In this document: positions 9,387 to 18,535 of the stretch, in pieces
Layout: every line of letters starts with the position of its first letter
How positions within the stretch are numbered: the stretch's first letter is position 1
Source: an uncultured Lachnospiraceae bacterium
GTDB taxonomy: Bacteria; Bacillota; Clostridia; Lachnospirales; Lachnospiraceae
Direction of reading: 5' to 3'
DNA: 56,356 bases
Assembly (NCBI GenBank): GCA_937910785.1
Contig: CALDLG010000077.1
Coordinates: forward strand, 1 to 56,356
The notes under the pieces: model-generated
What the model saw: only the letters and a program-made list of their open reading frames with translations
What the model was told of the DNA's origin: nothing
Databases searched by the model: none
Translations under genes and position numbers: made by a program

Positions 9387-10541
9387 TTATCCGTTATCAT
9401 CCGGCCGGGCGCGGTCGCCGCTCACAGGGTACCCCTTATACAGATAAACGGTAAATTCCGTCCTGCCGTCATGTGTTTTTCCGGCCTGTATATAGGATTT
9501 TTCATCTTCCATGATTTTTCTCGCGATATAAAGGCCAAGCCCTACGCCCTCAATCCCTGCGTTGCGTTTCCCCCTGTAAAAGCGTTTAAAAAGAAGCGGG
9601 TATTCTTCCGGCGGAATTTCCGTTTCACTTACATTGCGGATGGCAAGGCTGACATAGCTTGTCAGTTCCGCCACCACGATTTCGATCCGGGTTCCTGCCC
9701 TTCCATATTTTATGGCATTATCCAGAATATTGAAAAGCGCCTCCGTCGTCCATTTTAAATCGATCAGCGCTTCGCTTCGGGTTTTACCGGACAAAGTAAT
9801 TTCCATTTCCTTGTTTTCCGCCTTTGCCATGACCTGGCCGACAGCGCTTAAAATGGCGGATTCTATCTTCTGTTTTACCGGTTTCAGATGAATGATTCCC
9901 GTTTCCAGACGGGACACTCCGGAAAAGCTCTCCCCCAGCCAGAACACTTTGTCCGCCTCTTCCTCCGTACATTGCAGAAATCTGTCTCTTTCCTGTTCCG
10001 TCAGATCATCTCTTTTCAAAAAACCGGCATACAGACGGATATTGGTGATGGGCGCGGCAATCTGGTGTACCAGATTGCCGATATTTTCATCGAGCTGTTT
10101 TCTGATTTCTTTTTCCCGTTCTTCATGAGCGCACAGCATATCATATAATTTCAGAAGCTGCCCCCGCAGTTTGGATAAAATGGTGTCCTGTAAAAAGGGC
10201 GGTTCTATTCCGCCCGGCTGAGTGGAACTTCCCGGCGCAGCCGCTTTTCCCTCTTCCGGTCTGCTGCCATTCATCAGGTCTTCCATCATATCGCCAAGTG
10301 CATACAGCGCGCCTCTCACATGCTGCGATAATATAAAATAGACTGCCGTAAGCACAAGCAGATTCATCATACCATACAAAACCGCCCATAAAACCAGATA
10401 ATCCCCATCGGTTACGACTGCTGCCAGAAACAGAACAAGGAGCGCCAGCATTGCGCCCATTCCACCCGCCCACACCCCGTCAGCGTCCTTTATTCTCCGG
10501 AAATTTTTTCGCCGCTTCCGCAATAACCCGTTCTCCATCAT
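9387..10541 (-). CDS. Membrane histidine kinase of an ABC-linked two-component system
   Basis: The protein has two close membrane helices (about residues 25-45 and 52-72) with almost no outside loop. A linker follows, then a HisKA region with the phospho-acceptor His in NLVHQIAAPITN (about residue 160), and a HATPase domain with N box (NILDNAIKYG) and G boxes (GVGLGLYIAR). Short-loop kinases with an HQI motif are typical of the BceS-like group, which senses through its ABC permease rather than directly; here the permease is encoded two genes upstream. The start at 10541 (ATGATG) lies 1 nt after the regulator stop, with GGGAGGA in front. A longer frame runs into the regulator gene and is not supported. 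Confidence 0.85.
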   Translation of the reverse strand: MMENGLLRKRRKNFRRIKDADGVWAGGMGAMLALLVLFLAAVVTDGDYLVLWAVLYGMMNLLVLTAVYFILSQHVRGALYALGDMMEDLMNGSRPEEGKAAAPGSSTQPGGIEPPFLQDTILSKLRGQLLKLYDMLCAHEEREKEIRKQLDENIGNLVHQIAAPITNIRLYAGFLKRDDLTEQERDRFLQCTEEEADKVFWLGESFSGVSRLETGIIHLKPVKQKIESAILSAVGQVMAKAENKEMEITLSGKTRSEALIDLKWTTEALFNILDNAIKYGRAGTRIEIVVAELTSYVSLAIRNVSETEIPPEEYPLLFKRFYRGKRNAGIEGVGLGLYIARKIMEDEKSYIQAGKTHDGRTEFTVYLYKGYPVSGDRARPDDNG

Positions 10542-10542
10542 A

Positions 10543-11220
10543 TCAGGCGTCCTCCCATTGATACCCGATGCCAAACACCGTTCTGATATACTTCGGCTCC
10601 TCCGGGTTGTCCTCAATCTTCCTGCGCAGTCTGAGAATACTCACCTTCAGTGTTTTTTCTTCCACATACCGTTCTCTGGCATCCCAGATTTTATCGAGCA
10701 GATTTTCCTTCGTCAAAACGATGCCCCTGTTATGAATAAAATATTCTAACAGCCGCACCTCCAGCGCGGTCAGTTCTACCGCTCCATCATGCTTTTTCAA
10801 TGTTTTGCTTTCGAAATCATAAACCAGATTTCCCGCGCTGTAAATCTGTCCCGAAATTCTATTACTGCGCTTTAACAACGCTTTGATCTTCATGACAAGC
10901 ACCGGCATGGAAAAAGGCTTCGTCACATAATCATCGCATCCCGCCCGGAAACCCTCCAAGATGTTCTCCTCCGTATCCAGCGCGGTCAGACAGATCACCG
11001 GAACAGACTGTCCTGCCGGAACAGTCTGCAGAAAATCCCGGCCGTCTCCGTCCGGCAGATTGATATCGAGAAGAATCAGATTGATCCTCCCCCCAAGGCA
11101 TTTCTCCGCCTCCTTTAAACTGTGCGCGCTGTGAACGGCATAGCCTTCTTTTTCCAGGGCAAAAGAAATACCGGCGTTTAATATTCTGTCATCCTCGATA
11201 ATTAAAATATGCTGTTCCAT
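10543..11220 (-). CDS. OmpR-family response regulator
   Basis: The 225-residue protein has a receiver domain with the acidic pair ED-D at residues 9-11, phospho-acceptor Asp52 in LLDINLPDGDG, Thr79 and Lys101 in YVTKPFS. It ends in a winged-helix domain (KTLKVSILRLRRKIEDNP and YIRTVFGIGYQWE). It receives phosphate from the kinase encoded directly after it. A likely target is the 11-bp-spaced direct repeat at 14553-14570 before the first gene of this operon, because OmpR-type regulators bind such repeats; this is inference. The gene lies 7 bp after the permease stop. Confidence 0.92.
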   Translation of the reverse strand: MEQHILIIEDDRILNAGISFALEKEGYAVHSAHSLKEAEKCLGGRINLILLDINLPDGDGRDFLQTVPAGQSVPVICLTALDTEENILEGFRAGCDDYVTKPFSMPVLVMKIKALLKRSNRISGQIYSAGNLVYDFESKTLKKHDGAVELTALEVRLLEYFIHNRGIVLTKENLLDKIWDARERYVEEKTLKVSILRLRRKIEDNPEEPKYIRTVFGIGYQWEDA

Positions 11221-11227
11221 TTTATGC

Positions 11228-13789
11228 TCACACCACTTCCCTCAGTCGCTCCACAATCGTTTTTCTGTTCATAGCCCGCGTCAGAATCCGCGCCATCACC
11301 GCACACAGGAGAATGGAAAAGATCAGGAAGAAAGCGGATGCCTGTACAAAGGCCGGAAGGGAAAATCCCGTAAAATTCGGACTCCTGGCAGCCTGATAAG
11401 TAATAACCGAGCCACAGGCTGCTGCAAAGCATACCGCTGTCAGAACATAGCGGAAATATTTTGCAAAAATATCCCGTTCCATCTGTTTTCCGGTCATGCC
11501 GATGGACTGCATCGCAGCGTATTCCAGCTTTCTTGCCATCACATCTGTCGTCACCGTATTGATCAGATTGGCAATGCCAATCAGGCCGATGACCGCCGCA
11601 AGAAACATACCGAAAACGGTAATCGTTTTCTTATTTTCGGTAAATTCCATACCGGTCTGATACTTTGCCTCAAGCATAAGCTGCAAATTACCGTCCTCCT
11701 TCAGGATTGCTGCCACCGTTTCGTACTGCGCCGCTCCATCCTCCAGACTTTTACTGTCAAATTTCCGGGAAGAATCAAAGCAGATACGGCTCACGAGATT
11801 TTCATGGTCAGAATATATGCTGCGGAATTCTTCATCGCTTATGATAATATTGCCTTCCGTATTCGGCGTTGAAAACATATTGTCATTGATGACAATCGCC
11901 ATAACCGTATATGTTCTTTCCACATAACGCTGTGCCGCATCATCGTAAAACCGCACTGTGACCTGATCACCCGCATGTACCTGATCTTCCATTCCTTCCG
12001 TCAGCGCAAGCGTCCGCTCTTTTCCATTCTGATACAGACGTCTGTACACCATGTAGCCGCCTCCGGCAAACTTCTCTTCATCCAGAGCGCCCTCCATCAC
12101 TCCAATATATCTTTCATCCCTTACCAGATATTCCGGCGGCACGCCGAGAACCCCCACCTTGTAATTTCCTCTTTCATTTTCCGGAAACACATCCGTATCG
12201 CCGCCCATCGCCCTGAAACGGGCATTACAGGCGCGCATGTCTTCCGCAAGGGCTCCCTCCTTGACGATTTCCCCGGTGGAAGGTTCATACTGATACGAAC
12301 CGTTCCACATAAAATAATCCGGCTTTGTTCTCGCCTGGTAAATCAGCCCGAAATTCTCCGTAAAATCAAGCTCTTCCAATGCATCAACCAGCTTCCGGCT
12401 GATTGGCCGATAAGCCTCCTCCTGATACCACAGGCCCCCCTTATGAAGAATGCGAAAATCCGACTCATGATACCGATCCATCATCACATCCACCTGATAC
12501 CCGGCAGATATCGTATAAACTAACAGGAATAAAATCCCGCCAATACCAAAAGAGAGTACGGACAAGACGCCTTTTTTCTGTTTTCCCCGGTACCTGGCCG
12601 CCTCCACGGGTGAGATGGAGCAGGCTTTGTGAAAAGGCCGTTTTGTACTGATATAAACGGTAAGCCATGCAAAAACCGCACTCAGCGCAATCGCTTCCAA
12701 AGGCCCTGCGGGCTGATAATACATGGCAATTCCCTCCGCAAATCCTGCTACGATTTTCCCGGAAGCAAGCCGGCCGACGCCATACCCGACCAGGCTTCCG
12801 ACCACAATTCCCCACAGGGATATCCGGTTCATCTGATAAAAAAGCATCCGCCCAAGCTGCGCCGCCGTCATGCCGATCGTTTTCAGTTCTCCATAAAACC
12901 GGATATCGTTGACGATGGAAATGTCAAATACATTATAGATGAAAATATATCCGCAGAACATCACCATGAACGCGATCAGGAAGATCAGCGCCATAACGCC
13001 GCCGCTCATATCGCTCATTTTGTATCCGCTTCCATTCCCGCAAACGAGCGCGTCTACTTCCTCCAGTTTTTCCTGTCTGTCATGCCCAAGCCGCCAGAAA
13101 TCCAGATTGTTCAGTCTGACATAAATCGTATCATAGCCTCCTGGCAGCAGCGGATTATAAGTTGGCAGAAAATCTTCCCCCGTGTAGATTTCTTCATAAA
13201 TATTGCTGATATTCCCCAGCGGATTCCTGTAATAACCGCATACCGTCATGGGGACTTCCTGTTCTACTTCCCCGTCCTCTCCCTGTACGACGACCGTCAG
13301 CGTATATTCCGCCCCGATTTTTTCTTCCAGCCCAAGGCGCTCCGACATCGTATCTGATACGAGGATTTCGTCCGCCTTCTGTGGATATTCCCCGGAAATC
13401 AGTTCCACCATGTTTTTCTCATAATGCACCTGATCGGCAATGAGCAGGCGTACCTCCAGACCGGAAAATTCCCTGTTATGAAGATATGTCGTACTGCACC
13501 GCTTTACATAAGCCGCCCATTCCACCTGGGGCAGCTTCCTCGTTCGTTCCAGAATTTCCTCATCCCCATAAATATAACTGCTGTCCGCCCCAGGTCCGGG
13601 AGACGCCCCGAACGACAGGCTTATGGTACGGACAAACCCAAGTCCCACCGTAAAAACGACGCAGATCAGAATACAGGTCAGCGCTACCGCAAGAATGGCC
13701 ATCCTGTTTCTGACCGGATGCGCTTCATAATCTTCCGCCGCCAACTCTTTTTCCAGCCCTCTGTTGGAATTTCGAAACATGATGCTCAT
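11228..13789 (-). CDS. ABC transporter permease with two FtsX domains
   Basis: The 853-residue protein has an N-terminal helix (about residues 29-52), a large outside domain, and a first FtsX unit of three helices (about 265-390) with the ELKTIGMTAAQLGRM coupling loop. A linking helix (about 415) follows, then a second outside domain and a second FtsX unit (about 715-830) with EYAAMQSIGMTGKQMERD. The repeat of the loop motif shows the internal duplication typical of lipoprotein- or peptide-handling permeases of the MacB/Vex/BceB superfamily. It overlaps the ATPase gene by 4 bp (ATGA), so the two subunits are made together. The most likely role is export of, or resistance to, membrane-active peptides, with transport state sensed by the kinase at 9387-10541; the substrate is unknown. 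Confidence 0.88.
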   Translation of the reverse strand: MSIMFRNSNRGLEKELAAEDYEAHPVRNRMAILAVALTCILICVVFTVGLGFVRTISLSFGASPGPGADSSYIYGDEEILERTRKLPQVEWAAYVKRCSTTYLHNREFSGLEVRLLIADQVHYEKNMVELISGEYPQKADEILVSDTMSERLGLEEKIGAEYTLTVVVQGEDGEVEQEVPMTVCGYYRNPLGNISNIYEEIYTGEDFLPTYNPLLPGGYDTIYVRLNNLDFWRLGHDRQEKLEEVDALVCGNGSGYKMSDMSGGVMALIFLIAFMVMFCGYIFIYNVFDISIVNDIRFYGELKTIGMTAAQLGRMLFYQMNRISLWGIVVGSLVGYGVGRLASGKIVAGFAEGIAMYYQPAGPLEAIALSAVFAWLTVYISTKRPFHKACSISPVEAARYRGKQKKGVLSVLSFGIGGILFLLVYTISAGYQVDVMMDRYHESDFRILHKGGLWYQEEAYRPISRKLVDALEELDFTENFGLIYQARTKPDYFMWNGSYQYEPSTGEIVKEGALAEDMRACNARFRAMGGDTDVFPENERGNYKVGVLGVPPEYLVRDERYIGVMEGALDEEKFAGGGYMVYRRLYQNGKERTLALTEGMEDQVHAGDQVTVRFYDDAAQRYVERTYTVMAIVINDNMFSTPNTEGNIIISDEEFRSIYSDHENLVSRICFDSSRKFDSKSLEDGAAQYETVAAILKEDGNLQLMLEAKYQTGMEFTENKKTITVFGMFLAAVIGLIGIANLINTVTTDVMARKLEYAAMQSIGMTGKQMERDIFAKYFRYVLTAVCFAAACGSVITYQAARSPNFTGFSLPAFVQASAFFLIFSILLCAVMARILTRAMNRKTIVERLREVV

Positions 13790-14481
13790 CTCACAAACCC
13801 CCCTTCTCCGGCGCTGTCCCCAACGATCCTGCCGTCTTCGAGGTGAATGACCCGGTCCGCAAGCTGGGCAATCGCTTCGTTATGCGTAATCATAACAATC
13901 GTCTGATGAAATTCTTTTCCCGTCATCTTCAAAAGGCCGATAACCTCCGCGCTCGTATTGGAATCCAGATTTCCGGTCGGTTCGTCCGCAAGCAGAACCG
14001 CAGGCTTCGCCGCAAGCGCCCTGGCGATCGCCACCCGCTGCTGCTGCCCGCCGGAAAGCTGATTCGGATATCTGTCCATTTTTCCATCGATGCCGAGCAC
14101 ATCACAGATATGGCCGATATATTTTTTATCCGGTTTATTCCCGTCCAGCCTGATTGGCAGAACAATATTCTTATACACATTCTGCACCGAAACCAGATTA
14201 TAATTCTGGAAAACGAAGCCGATGTTTCTCCGGCGGAAGACGGTCAGTTCTTCCTCCTTCATTTCCCGAATGGAATAGCCGTCCACAATAACCTCACCGC
14301 TGTCCGCATAGTCCAGCCCGCCGATCAGGTTTAACAGCGTTGTCTTTCCGCTTCCCGACGTCCCGACAATCGCCGTAAAACTGCCTTTTTCAACGGAAAA
14401 ACTGATATCGTCCACGGCCTTTACCAGATTTTCTCCGCTTCCGTAATACTTCTTCAAATGAAATGTCTTTAAAATTTCCAT
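13786..14481 (-). CDS. ABC transporter ATP-binding protein (LolD/MacB/BceA type)
   Basis: The 231-residue ATPase shows Walker A GTSGSGKTT (about residues 40-48), a Q-loop in VFQNYNLV, signature LSGGQQQR, Walker B VLLADEPTGNLD and the H-loop Thr-His-Asn. The NYNLV and TGNLDSNTS stretches place it in the LolD/MacB/BceA group that pairs with FtsX permeases. It is the first gene of the ABC/two-component operon. GAAAGGGG precedes the ATG. The upstream region holds a direct repeat that may be the binding site of the operon's own response regulator. Confidence 0.93.
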   Translation of the reverse strand: MEILKTFHLKKYYGSGENLVKAVDDISFSVEKGSFTAIVGTSGSGKTTLLNLIGGLDYADSGEVIVDGYSIREMKEEELTVFRRRNIGFVFQNYNLVSVQNVYKNIVLPIRLDGNKPDKKYIGHICDVLGIDGKMDRYPNQLSGGQQQRVAIARALAAKPAVLLADEPTGNLDSNTSAEVIGLLKMTGKEFHQTIVMITHNEAIAQLADRVIHLEDGRIVGDSAGEGGFVR

Positions 14482-14552
14482 AAAAATATTATTTCCCCTT
14501 TCACGGATTATCTTATCATTTTCTGATGATACCTTCAGTGTACAAGGGGGAT

Positions 14553-14574
14553 GTTACATTCCGGTTACATTTCC
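14553..14574 (-). promoter_or_regulatory. 11-bp-spaced direct repeat before the ABC/two-component operon
   Basis: On the plus strand GTTACATTCCG starts at 14553 and GTTACATTTCCG at 14564, exactly 11 bp apart. Read toward the operon this is ATGTAAC-N4-ATGTAAC followed by a TTGTAC (14547-14542) that could be a -35 box. Two same-direction half-sites one helical turn apart are the usual target of OmpR-type regulators, and the operon encodes one, so autoregulation is the simplest reading. Confidence 0.6.
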
Positions 14575-14580
14575 GAAGCC

Positions 14581-14612
14581 AAATTAAAAGCGCAAGCTCC
14601 ACAGCTTGCGCT
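14581..14612 (-). terminator. Terminator of galE
   Basis: Arms AGCGCAAGCT (14589-14598) and AGCTTGCGCT (14603-14612) form a perfect 10-bp stem with a 4-nt loop. Read on the minus strand the stem is followed by TTTAATTT. It starts within a few bases of the galE stop codon. Confidence 0.9.
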
Positions 14613-14616
14613 CCTC

Positions 14617-15639
14617 TTAATCCTGACTTTCGTACCCGTTCGGGTTATTGCTCTGCCATCTCCAGGAGTCGGCGCACATCTCTTTGATGCCGTACTGCGC
14701 TTCCCATCCCAGCTCATCCTTCGCTTTCTGTGCGTTGGAATAGCAGGCCGCGATATCGCCGGGGCGTCTGTCTTTGATGACATAGGGGATTTTGACTCCG
14801 GTCGCTTCTTCGAAATTCTTCACGATATCCAGTACGCTGTATCCGGTGCCTGTTCCCAGATTGTAAATACAAAGTCCCGCATTTTCTTCTATCTTTTTCA
14901 GCGCTTTCACATGGCCGACTGCCAGATCTACCACATGAATATAATCGCGCACGCCTGTGCCGTCCGGCGTATCATAATCGTTTCCGAATACGCCAAGCTC
15001 TTTCAGTTTACCGACCGCCACCTGTGTAATGTATGGCATCAGATTATTGGGGATGCCATTCGGATTTTCACCGATGGTTCCGCTCTTATGCGCGCCGATC
15101 GGATTGAAGTAACGAAGCAGAATGACATTCCATTCCGGGTCCGCTTTCTGAATATCGGAAAGAATCTGTTCCAGCATGGACTTGGTCCAGCCATAAGGAT
15201 TAGTGCACTGTCCTTTCGGACATTCCTCCGTAATCGGAATCACCGCCGGATCACCGTATACCGTTGCAGAAGAAGAAAAGATGATATTTTTCACATGATG
15301 TTTTCTCATCACATCCACTAACGTCAGCGTTCCCGCAATATTGTTTTCATAATATTCCCAGGGCTTTGCCACAGATTCTCCCACCGCTTTTAAGCCTGCG
15401 AAATGAATACAGGAATCGATCTTTTCTTTCCCGAATACATCTTCCAGCGCAGCTCTGTCCAAAATATCCGCCCGGTAAAATTTCACGGGTTTTCCCGTAA
15501 TCTTTTCCACTCTCTGCAGCGATTTCTCGCTGGAATTAGATAAATTGTCCACTACTACAACATCATAACCCGCATTCTGTAATTCCACTACCGTATGGGA
15601 GCCGATATACCCTGCTCCGCCTGTTACCAAAATTGCCAT
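14617..15639 (-). CDS. galE: UDP-glucose 4-epimerase
   Basis: GalE interconverts UDP-galactose and UDP-glucose with bound NAD in the cytoplasm. The 340-residue length is typical. The Rossmann motif GGAGYIGSH is at residues 7-15, the catalytic Ser124 in SSSATVYG, and the Tyr149-x3-Lys153 pair in NPYGWTKSM. LLRYFNPIGAH and NLGTGTGYSVL are further family landmarks. The gene lies downstream of a UDPGP-family pyrophosphorylase on the same strand, with a gap of about 210 bp. Together they would provide UDP-sugars for Leloir-type galactose use or for surface glycans. Confidence 0.97.
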   Translation of the reverse strand: MAILVTGGAGYIGSHTVVELQNAGYDVVVVDNLSNSSEKSLQRVEKITGKPVKFYRADILDRAALEDVFGKEKIDSCIHFAGLKAVGESVAKPWEYYENNIAGTLTLVDVMRKHHVKNIIFSSSATVYGDPAVIPITEECPKGQCTNPYGWTKSMLEQILSDIQKADPEWNVILLRYFNPIGAHKSGTIGENPNGIPNNLMPYITQVAVGKLKELGVFGNDYDTPDGTGVRDYIHVVDLAVGHVKALKKIEENAGLCIYNLGTGTGYSVLDIVKNFEEATGVKIPYVIKDRRPGDIAACYSNAQKAKDELGWEAQYGIKEMCADSWRWQSNNPNGYESQD

Positions 15640-15688
15640 AAAAGCGCCTCCTTACATTTTTCCGATTTTTGTTCACCATGCAGATTCC

Positions 15689-15733
15689 AAAACCCGCTTT
15701 CTTTACCTATACTTTACGCTTATTGCGGGTTTT
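15689..15733. terminator. Possible hairpin between pyrophosphorylase and galE
   Basis: Arms AAAACCCGC (15689-15697) and GCGGGTTTT (15725-15733) are perfect 9-bp inverted repeats with a 27-nt loop. Read on the minus strand the second arm ends in TTTT, so it may act as a weak terminator of the pyrophosphorylase gene. The long loop makes this uncertain. Confidence 0.4.
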
Positions 15734-15853
15734 TATGCAAGCGCGGAATGTTGCTCATATCTGTCGAAATGTTAAATAACTGCTATCTCCGGGACACTTC
15801 CGGCAGAAACGGGCATCGTTCTCTTTGGAGGCGCAGCGCAATTATCGGAAATA

Positions 15854-17080
15854 CTACAATTCGATGCCGTTCTCCCTGCACAGCTCCCGCGCGCTTTCCA
15901 CGGAATCGATACCCGTCCTGTTCTTAATCGGCGCAAATTCATAATTTCTTTCCACCTCATAGGGCAGACAGGAATTCAGCTCATGAATCATATCCAGAAC
16001 GAGCTGTTCATATTTATAGCCGTTCGGCTCTTCCGGTTTGATGAATTCCCCGTTCTCATTCAGACAGGGAATCTTCTTCTCCACGATATGAAGAGGCAGC
16101 TTTTTCGCCGCGATTTCCTCCAGCGCTTTCTCCCGGAACAGGTAATTCAGAATGACGCCAAAGCTGTAAGCGGGATCGCCGTTTTCATCTTTTGCATTCA
16201 TCAGTTCTTCCGTCAGTTCATAGTATTCCACGATCGACGGCTTCCCATCCTCCAGACACATAACGCCGATTCTCTCATCCGGCGCGTTCTTCCGCACGAC
16301 CTTCGCGCCCACATCGCTGTCTGTCAGAATCGTTGCGCCCACAAAACAGGGGTCCGCAATTCTCTGCAATACATTATCCACCGCGAAAACATTCAGCCAT
16401 TCGATGCCTGCCTCATGAATCTTATCCACAACGCCCCATTTCATCATGGAAGAAAACCAGCCGCCGTTGCCGTTGGGTGATGTGGAAATTTTATCCTTCG
16501 CCTCCAGATAAACCTTTCCTTCATAATCGGTTGCCGGAGCCATCTCCTGCATAAAAAAGGTGACATATTCCGGCCGGTATCCGAAGTAATTTTTTTCCTT
16601 AAAAAAAGCAGTGGTGGCTTCATGGTTCTTATCGCTCGTCATGACAAAAAGATGAATCCACGCATCCGCCTGATGCACCACATCGAGCAGGTTTTCGATC
16701 AGCCGCTGGAAAATAAAGACTTCTTTCGTCAGACCGATATTATACACGCCTTTCGGCGCATCGAACCCAAGCCTCGTCCCCATGCCGCCAGCCAGCAGAA
16801 CAGCGCCTACCTTCCCCGCGCGGATCGCTTCGATTCCGGCAGACATAAATTCTTCCTTCCGCTGTGCGATCTCCGATAACTGCATGGCCGACAGCGGCGT
16901 TATTTTCCCCTTCCGCACCAGTTCTTCCTTATGCTTACAGGATTCCGTCATCGAGAAATCGAGACTCTCCACCTGTGAAAGCAGCGCTTCTTTTTCTTCC
17001 GGCGTCAGCTCCTCATAATATTTCAATACATGAAGCTGACCGCATTTTTCCAGTTTATCGTATGCCTGCTGATAATTCAT
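15854..17080 (-). CDS. UDPGP-family UTP--sugar-1-phosphate uridylyltransferase
   Basis: The 408-residue protein has the UDPGP/UAP signature LAGGMGTRLGFDAPKG (about residues 96-111), which binds the UTP phosphates. NGNGGWFSSM in the middle and FAVDNVL (a position that binds the metal and sugar nucleotide) follow. These enzymes make UDP-GlcNAc, UDP-Glc or UDP-GalNAc from UTP and the sugar 1-phosphate. The eukaryote-like UAP type rather than GalU or GlmU is clear, but sequence alone does not settle the sugar. With galE next to it, UDP-Glc/UDP-Gal or UDP-GlcNAc/UDP-GalNAc are the likely products. GGGAAAGG stands before the ATG. Confidence 0.9.
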   Translation of the reverse strand: MNYQQAYDKLEKCGQLHVLKYYEELTPEEKEALLSQVESLDFSMTESCKHKEELVRKGKITPLSAMQLSEIAQRKEEFMSAGIEAIRAGKVGAVLLAGGMGTRLGFDAPKGVYNIGLTKEVFIFQRLIENLLDVVHQADAWIHLFVMTSDKNHEATTAFFKEKNYFGYRPEYVTFFMQEMAPATDYEGKVYLEAKDKISTSPNGNGGWFSSMMKWGVVDKIHEAGIEWLNVFAVDNVLQRIADPCFVGATILTDSDVGAKVVRKNAPDERIGVMCLEDGKPSIVEYYELTEELMNAKDENGDPAYSFGVILNYLFREKALEEIAAKKLPLHIVEKKIPCLNENGEFIKPEEPNGYKYEQLVLDMIHELNSCLPYEVERNYEFAPIKNRTGIDSVESARELCRENGIEL

Positions 17081-17235
17081 AACGCTACCTTTCCCTTTCT
17101 TTGAATACGCTTATATTTGGAATTTTTACCATTTTATCATGGGCGGGAGGGATGCACAAGCAAAACAGGGCAGGAAATGAAATGTCTGTGTCTGAAAAGG
17201 TTGTCCGAAATGACTGCGATGACAGGTATTTTCTC

Positions 17236-17264
17236 TTGCGTTTTCTCCGATCAGGGTACATAAT
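17236..17264 (+). promoter_or_regulatory. Sigma-A-type promoter of the DUF3298-like gene
   Basis: TTGCGT (17236-17241) and CATAAT (17259-17264) are 17 bp apart, 83 bp before the ATG at 17347. In the leader, TGTCTGCT (17316-17323) and AGCAGACA (17326-17333) form an 8-bp inverted repeat directly before the ribosome-binding site at 17337-17341. It could be an operator or a translation-masking hairpin. Confidence 0.55.
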
Positions 17265-17346
17265 GTCCTGTAAGAAGATGAATTTTCGTGGTACTACTAT
17301 AGAAAAGGATTTGAGTGTCTGCTAAAGCAGACAGTTGGGAGTAAAA

Positions 17347-18507
17347 ATGAAAAAAATAATCATTCCCGCCCTTGCCGCCGTCACAGCTGCCATGCTTTGT
17401 TACACCGTCTTCGCGCAGAAGAATCATCCGGACGCACAAAACCCCGTCACGCTGGACTGGCAGACCGATGAAAAACAGGACACCGCAGAAGACGGCACCG
17501 TTCTGTTCACCGGCCGCTGCAATTATCCGATTGTTTCCATCGAGGGAAATGAGGCTGCGGCCGATAAAATCAATGCGGACATCCAAAGCCGGATATCGCT
17601 TTTTCAACAGGATACATCCATACAGAATTTTGCAAAAGAGGATTTTGTGCCGGAAAACAGCGGTTTTATCGGCTACAGCAGTGATTTTACTTTCTCTCTG
17701 CGAAGAGCTGACAGAAATGTCATTTCTTTTGAAGCATTCTATTCCGCTTATTCCGGCGGCGCGCACGGCAACTATACCAGCATCGGTATCAACTACAATA
17801 CGCAGACCGGAGAACAAATTGACTTTGAAAATCTGGGGGAAAATGCAGACGCCTTCCTTGCGGATACCTTCGCATATAACCGCATGCTGGCCGATACGAA
17901 GCCTTATCAGAACAAGATGTACGGACAGCCTTCCGACGAAGATCTGAAATCCGTTCTCTATGCGGAGGATAAATGGTTTTTCTCCACAGACGGCCTGGTC
18001 TTTATCAGCGACACCTATGCGCTCGGCCCCTACGCCGGCGGTTCCATCAACTTTACGGTCCCCTATCGCGAAGTGGAACTAATGGGACTCCGGGAGGAAT
18101 ACCGCTATCCGGGCCCTTTTACCATGCACTTACAGGACGGACTGCCCGTCTTATGGGACTTAAATGGCGATGGAACGGAAGAAACGGTTCTCACTTATGT
18201 TGTCTATGATGAAATTGCTTTCCATTTATTGATTAATGATACGGAAATTGTAACCGATGCCAATGAAGAGCTGTTTCAGCTTCTGCACGATTATTCCTTT
18301 GCGTCGTGCACCCTGTATGATCTGAATCCTTCCGATCAGACGGTTGAAATCGCCGTCATTACGATCGAACATGGCAGAGATGATGATAATCCGGTGATCC
18401 AAAGCCACCTTTTCCGATATGAAAAAGATGCCTCCGTCACTTATCTGGGCATAATGGACGGAGATATCTCGGCTCCGTTCGCGGAGCCGTCCCTCACCGC
18501 TCCCTGA
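17347..18507 (+). CDS. Secreted DUF4163/DUF3298-like protein
   Basis: The 386-residue protein starts with a signal peptide or uncleaved anchor (residues 1-22). Residues about 50-230 match the pattern of DUF4163 plus DUF3298 (as in the outside part of the anti-sigma factor RsiV): YPIVSIEGNEAAADKIN, YSGGAHGNYTSIG and GPYAGGSINFTVPY. The rest (from about 255) has one calcium-loop-like DLNGDGTEETV stretch. RsiV-type domains bind lysozyme in Bacillus, but here there is no anti-sigma N terminus, so that function cannot be assumed. ATG 17347 is preceded by GGGAG at 17337-17341; a TTG at 17335 is less likely. It stands alone on the plus strand. Confidence 0.75.
   Translation: MKKIIIPALAAVTAAMLCYTVFAQKNHPDAQNPVTLDWQTDEKQDTAEDGTVLFTGRCNYPIVSIEGNEAAADKINADIQSRISLFQQDTSIQNFAKEDFVPENSGFIGYSSDFTFSLRRADRNVISFEAFYSAYSGGAHGNYTSIGINYNTQTGEQIDFENLGENADAFLADTFAYNRMLADTKPYQNKMYGQPSDEDLKSVLYAEDKWFFSTDGLVFISDTYALGPYAGGSINFTVPYREVELMGLREEYRYPGPFTMHLQDGLPVLWDLNGDGTEETVLTYVVYDEIAFHLLINDTEIVTDANEELFQLLHDYSFASCTLYDLNPSDQTVEIAVITIEHGRDDDNPVIQSHLFRYEKDASVTYLGIMDGDISAPFAEPSLTAP
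18470..18489. other. 8-bp stem with TTCG tetraloop at the gene 3' end
   Basis: CGGCTCCG (18470-18477), TTCG and CGGAGCCG (18482-18489) form a perfect hairpin with a very stable UUCG loop inside the last codons of the DUF3298-like gene. No T run follows, so it is not a standard terminator; it may protect the mRNA 3' end. Confidence 0.6.
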
Positions 18508-18535
18508 AGCCTTCATCGGGGAGGGACAGCCGCCT

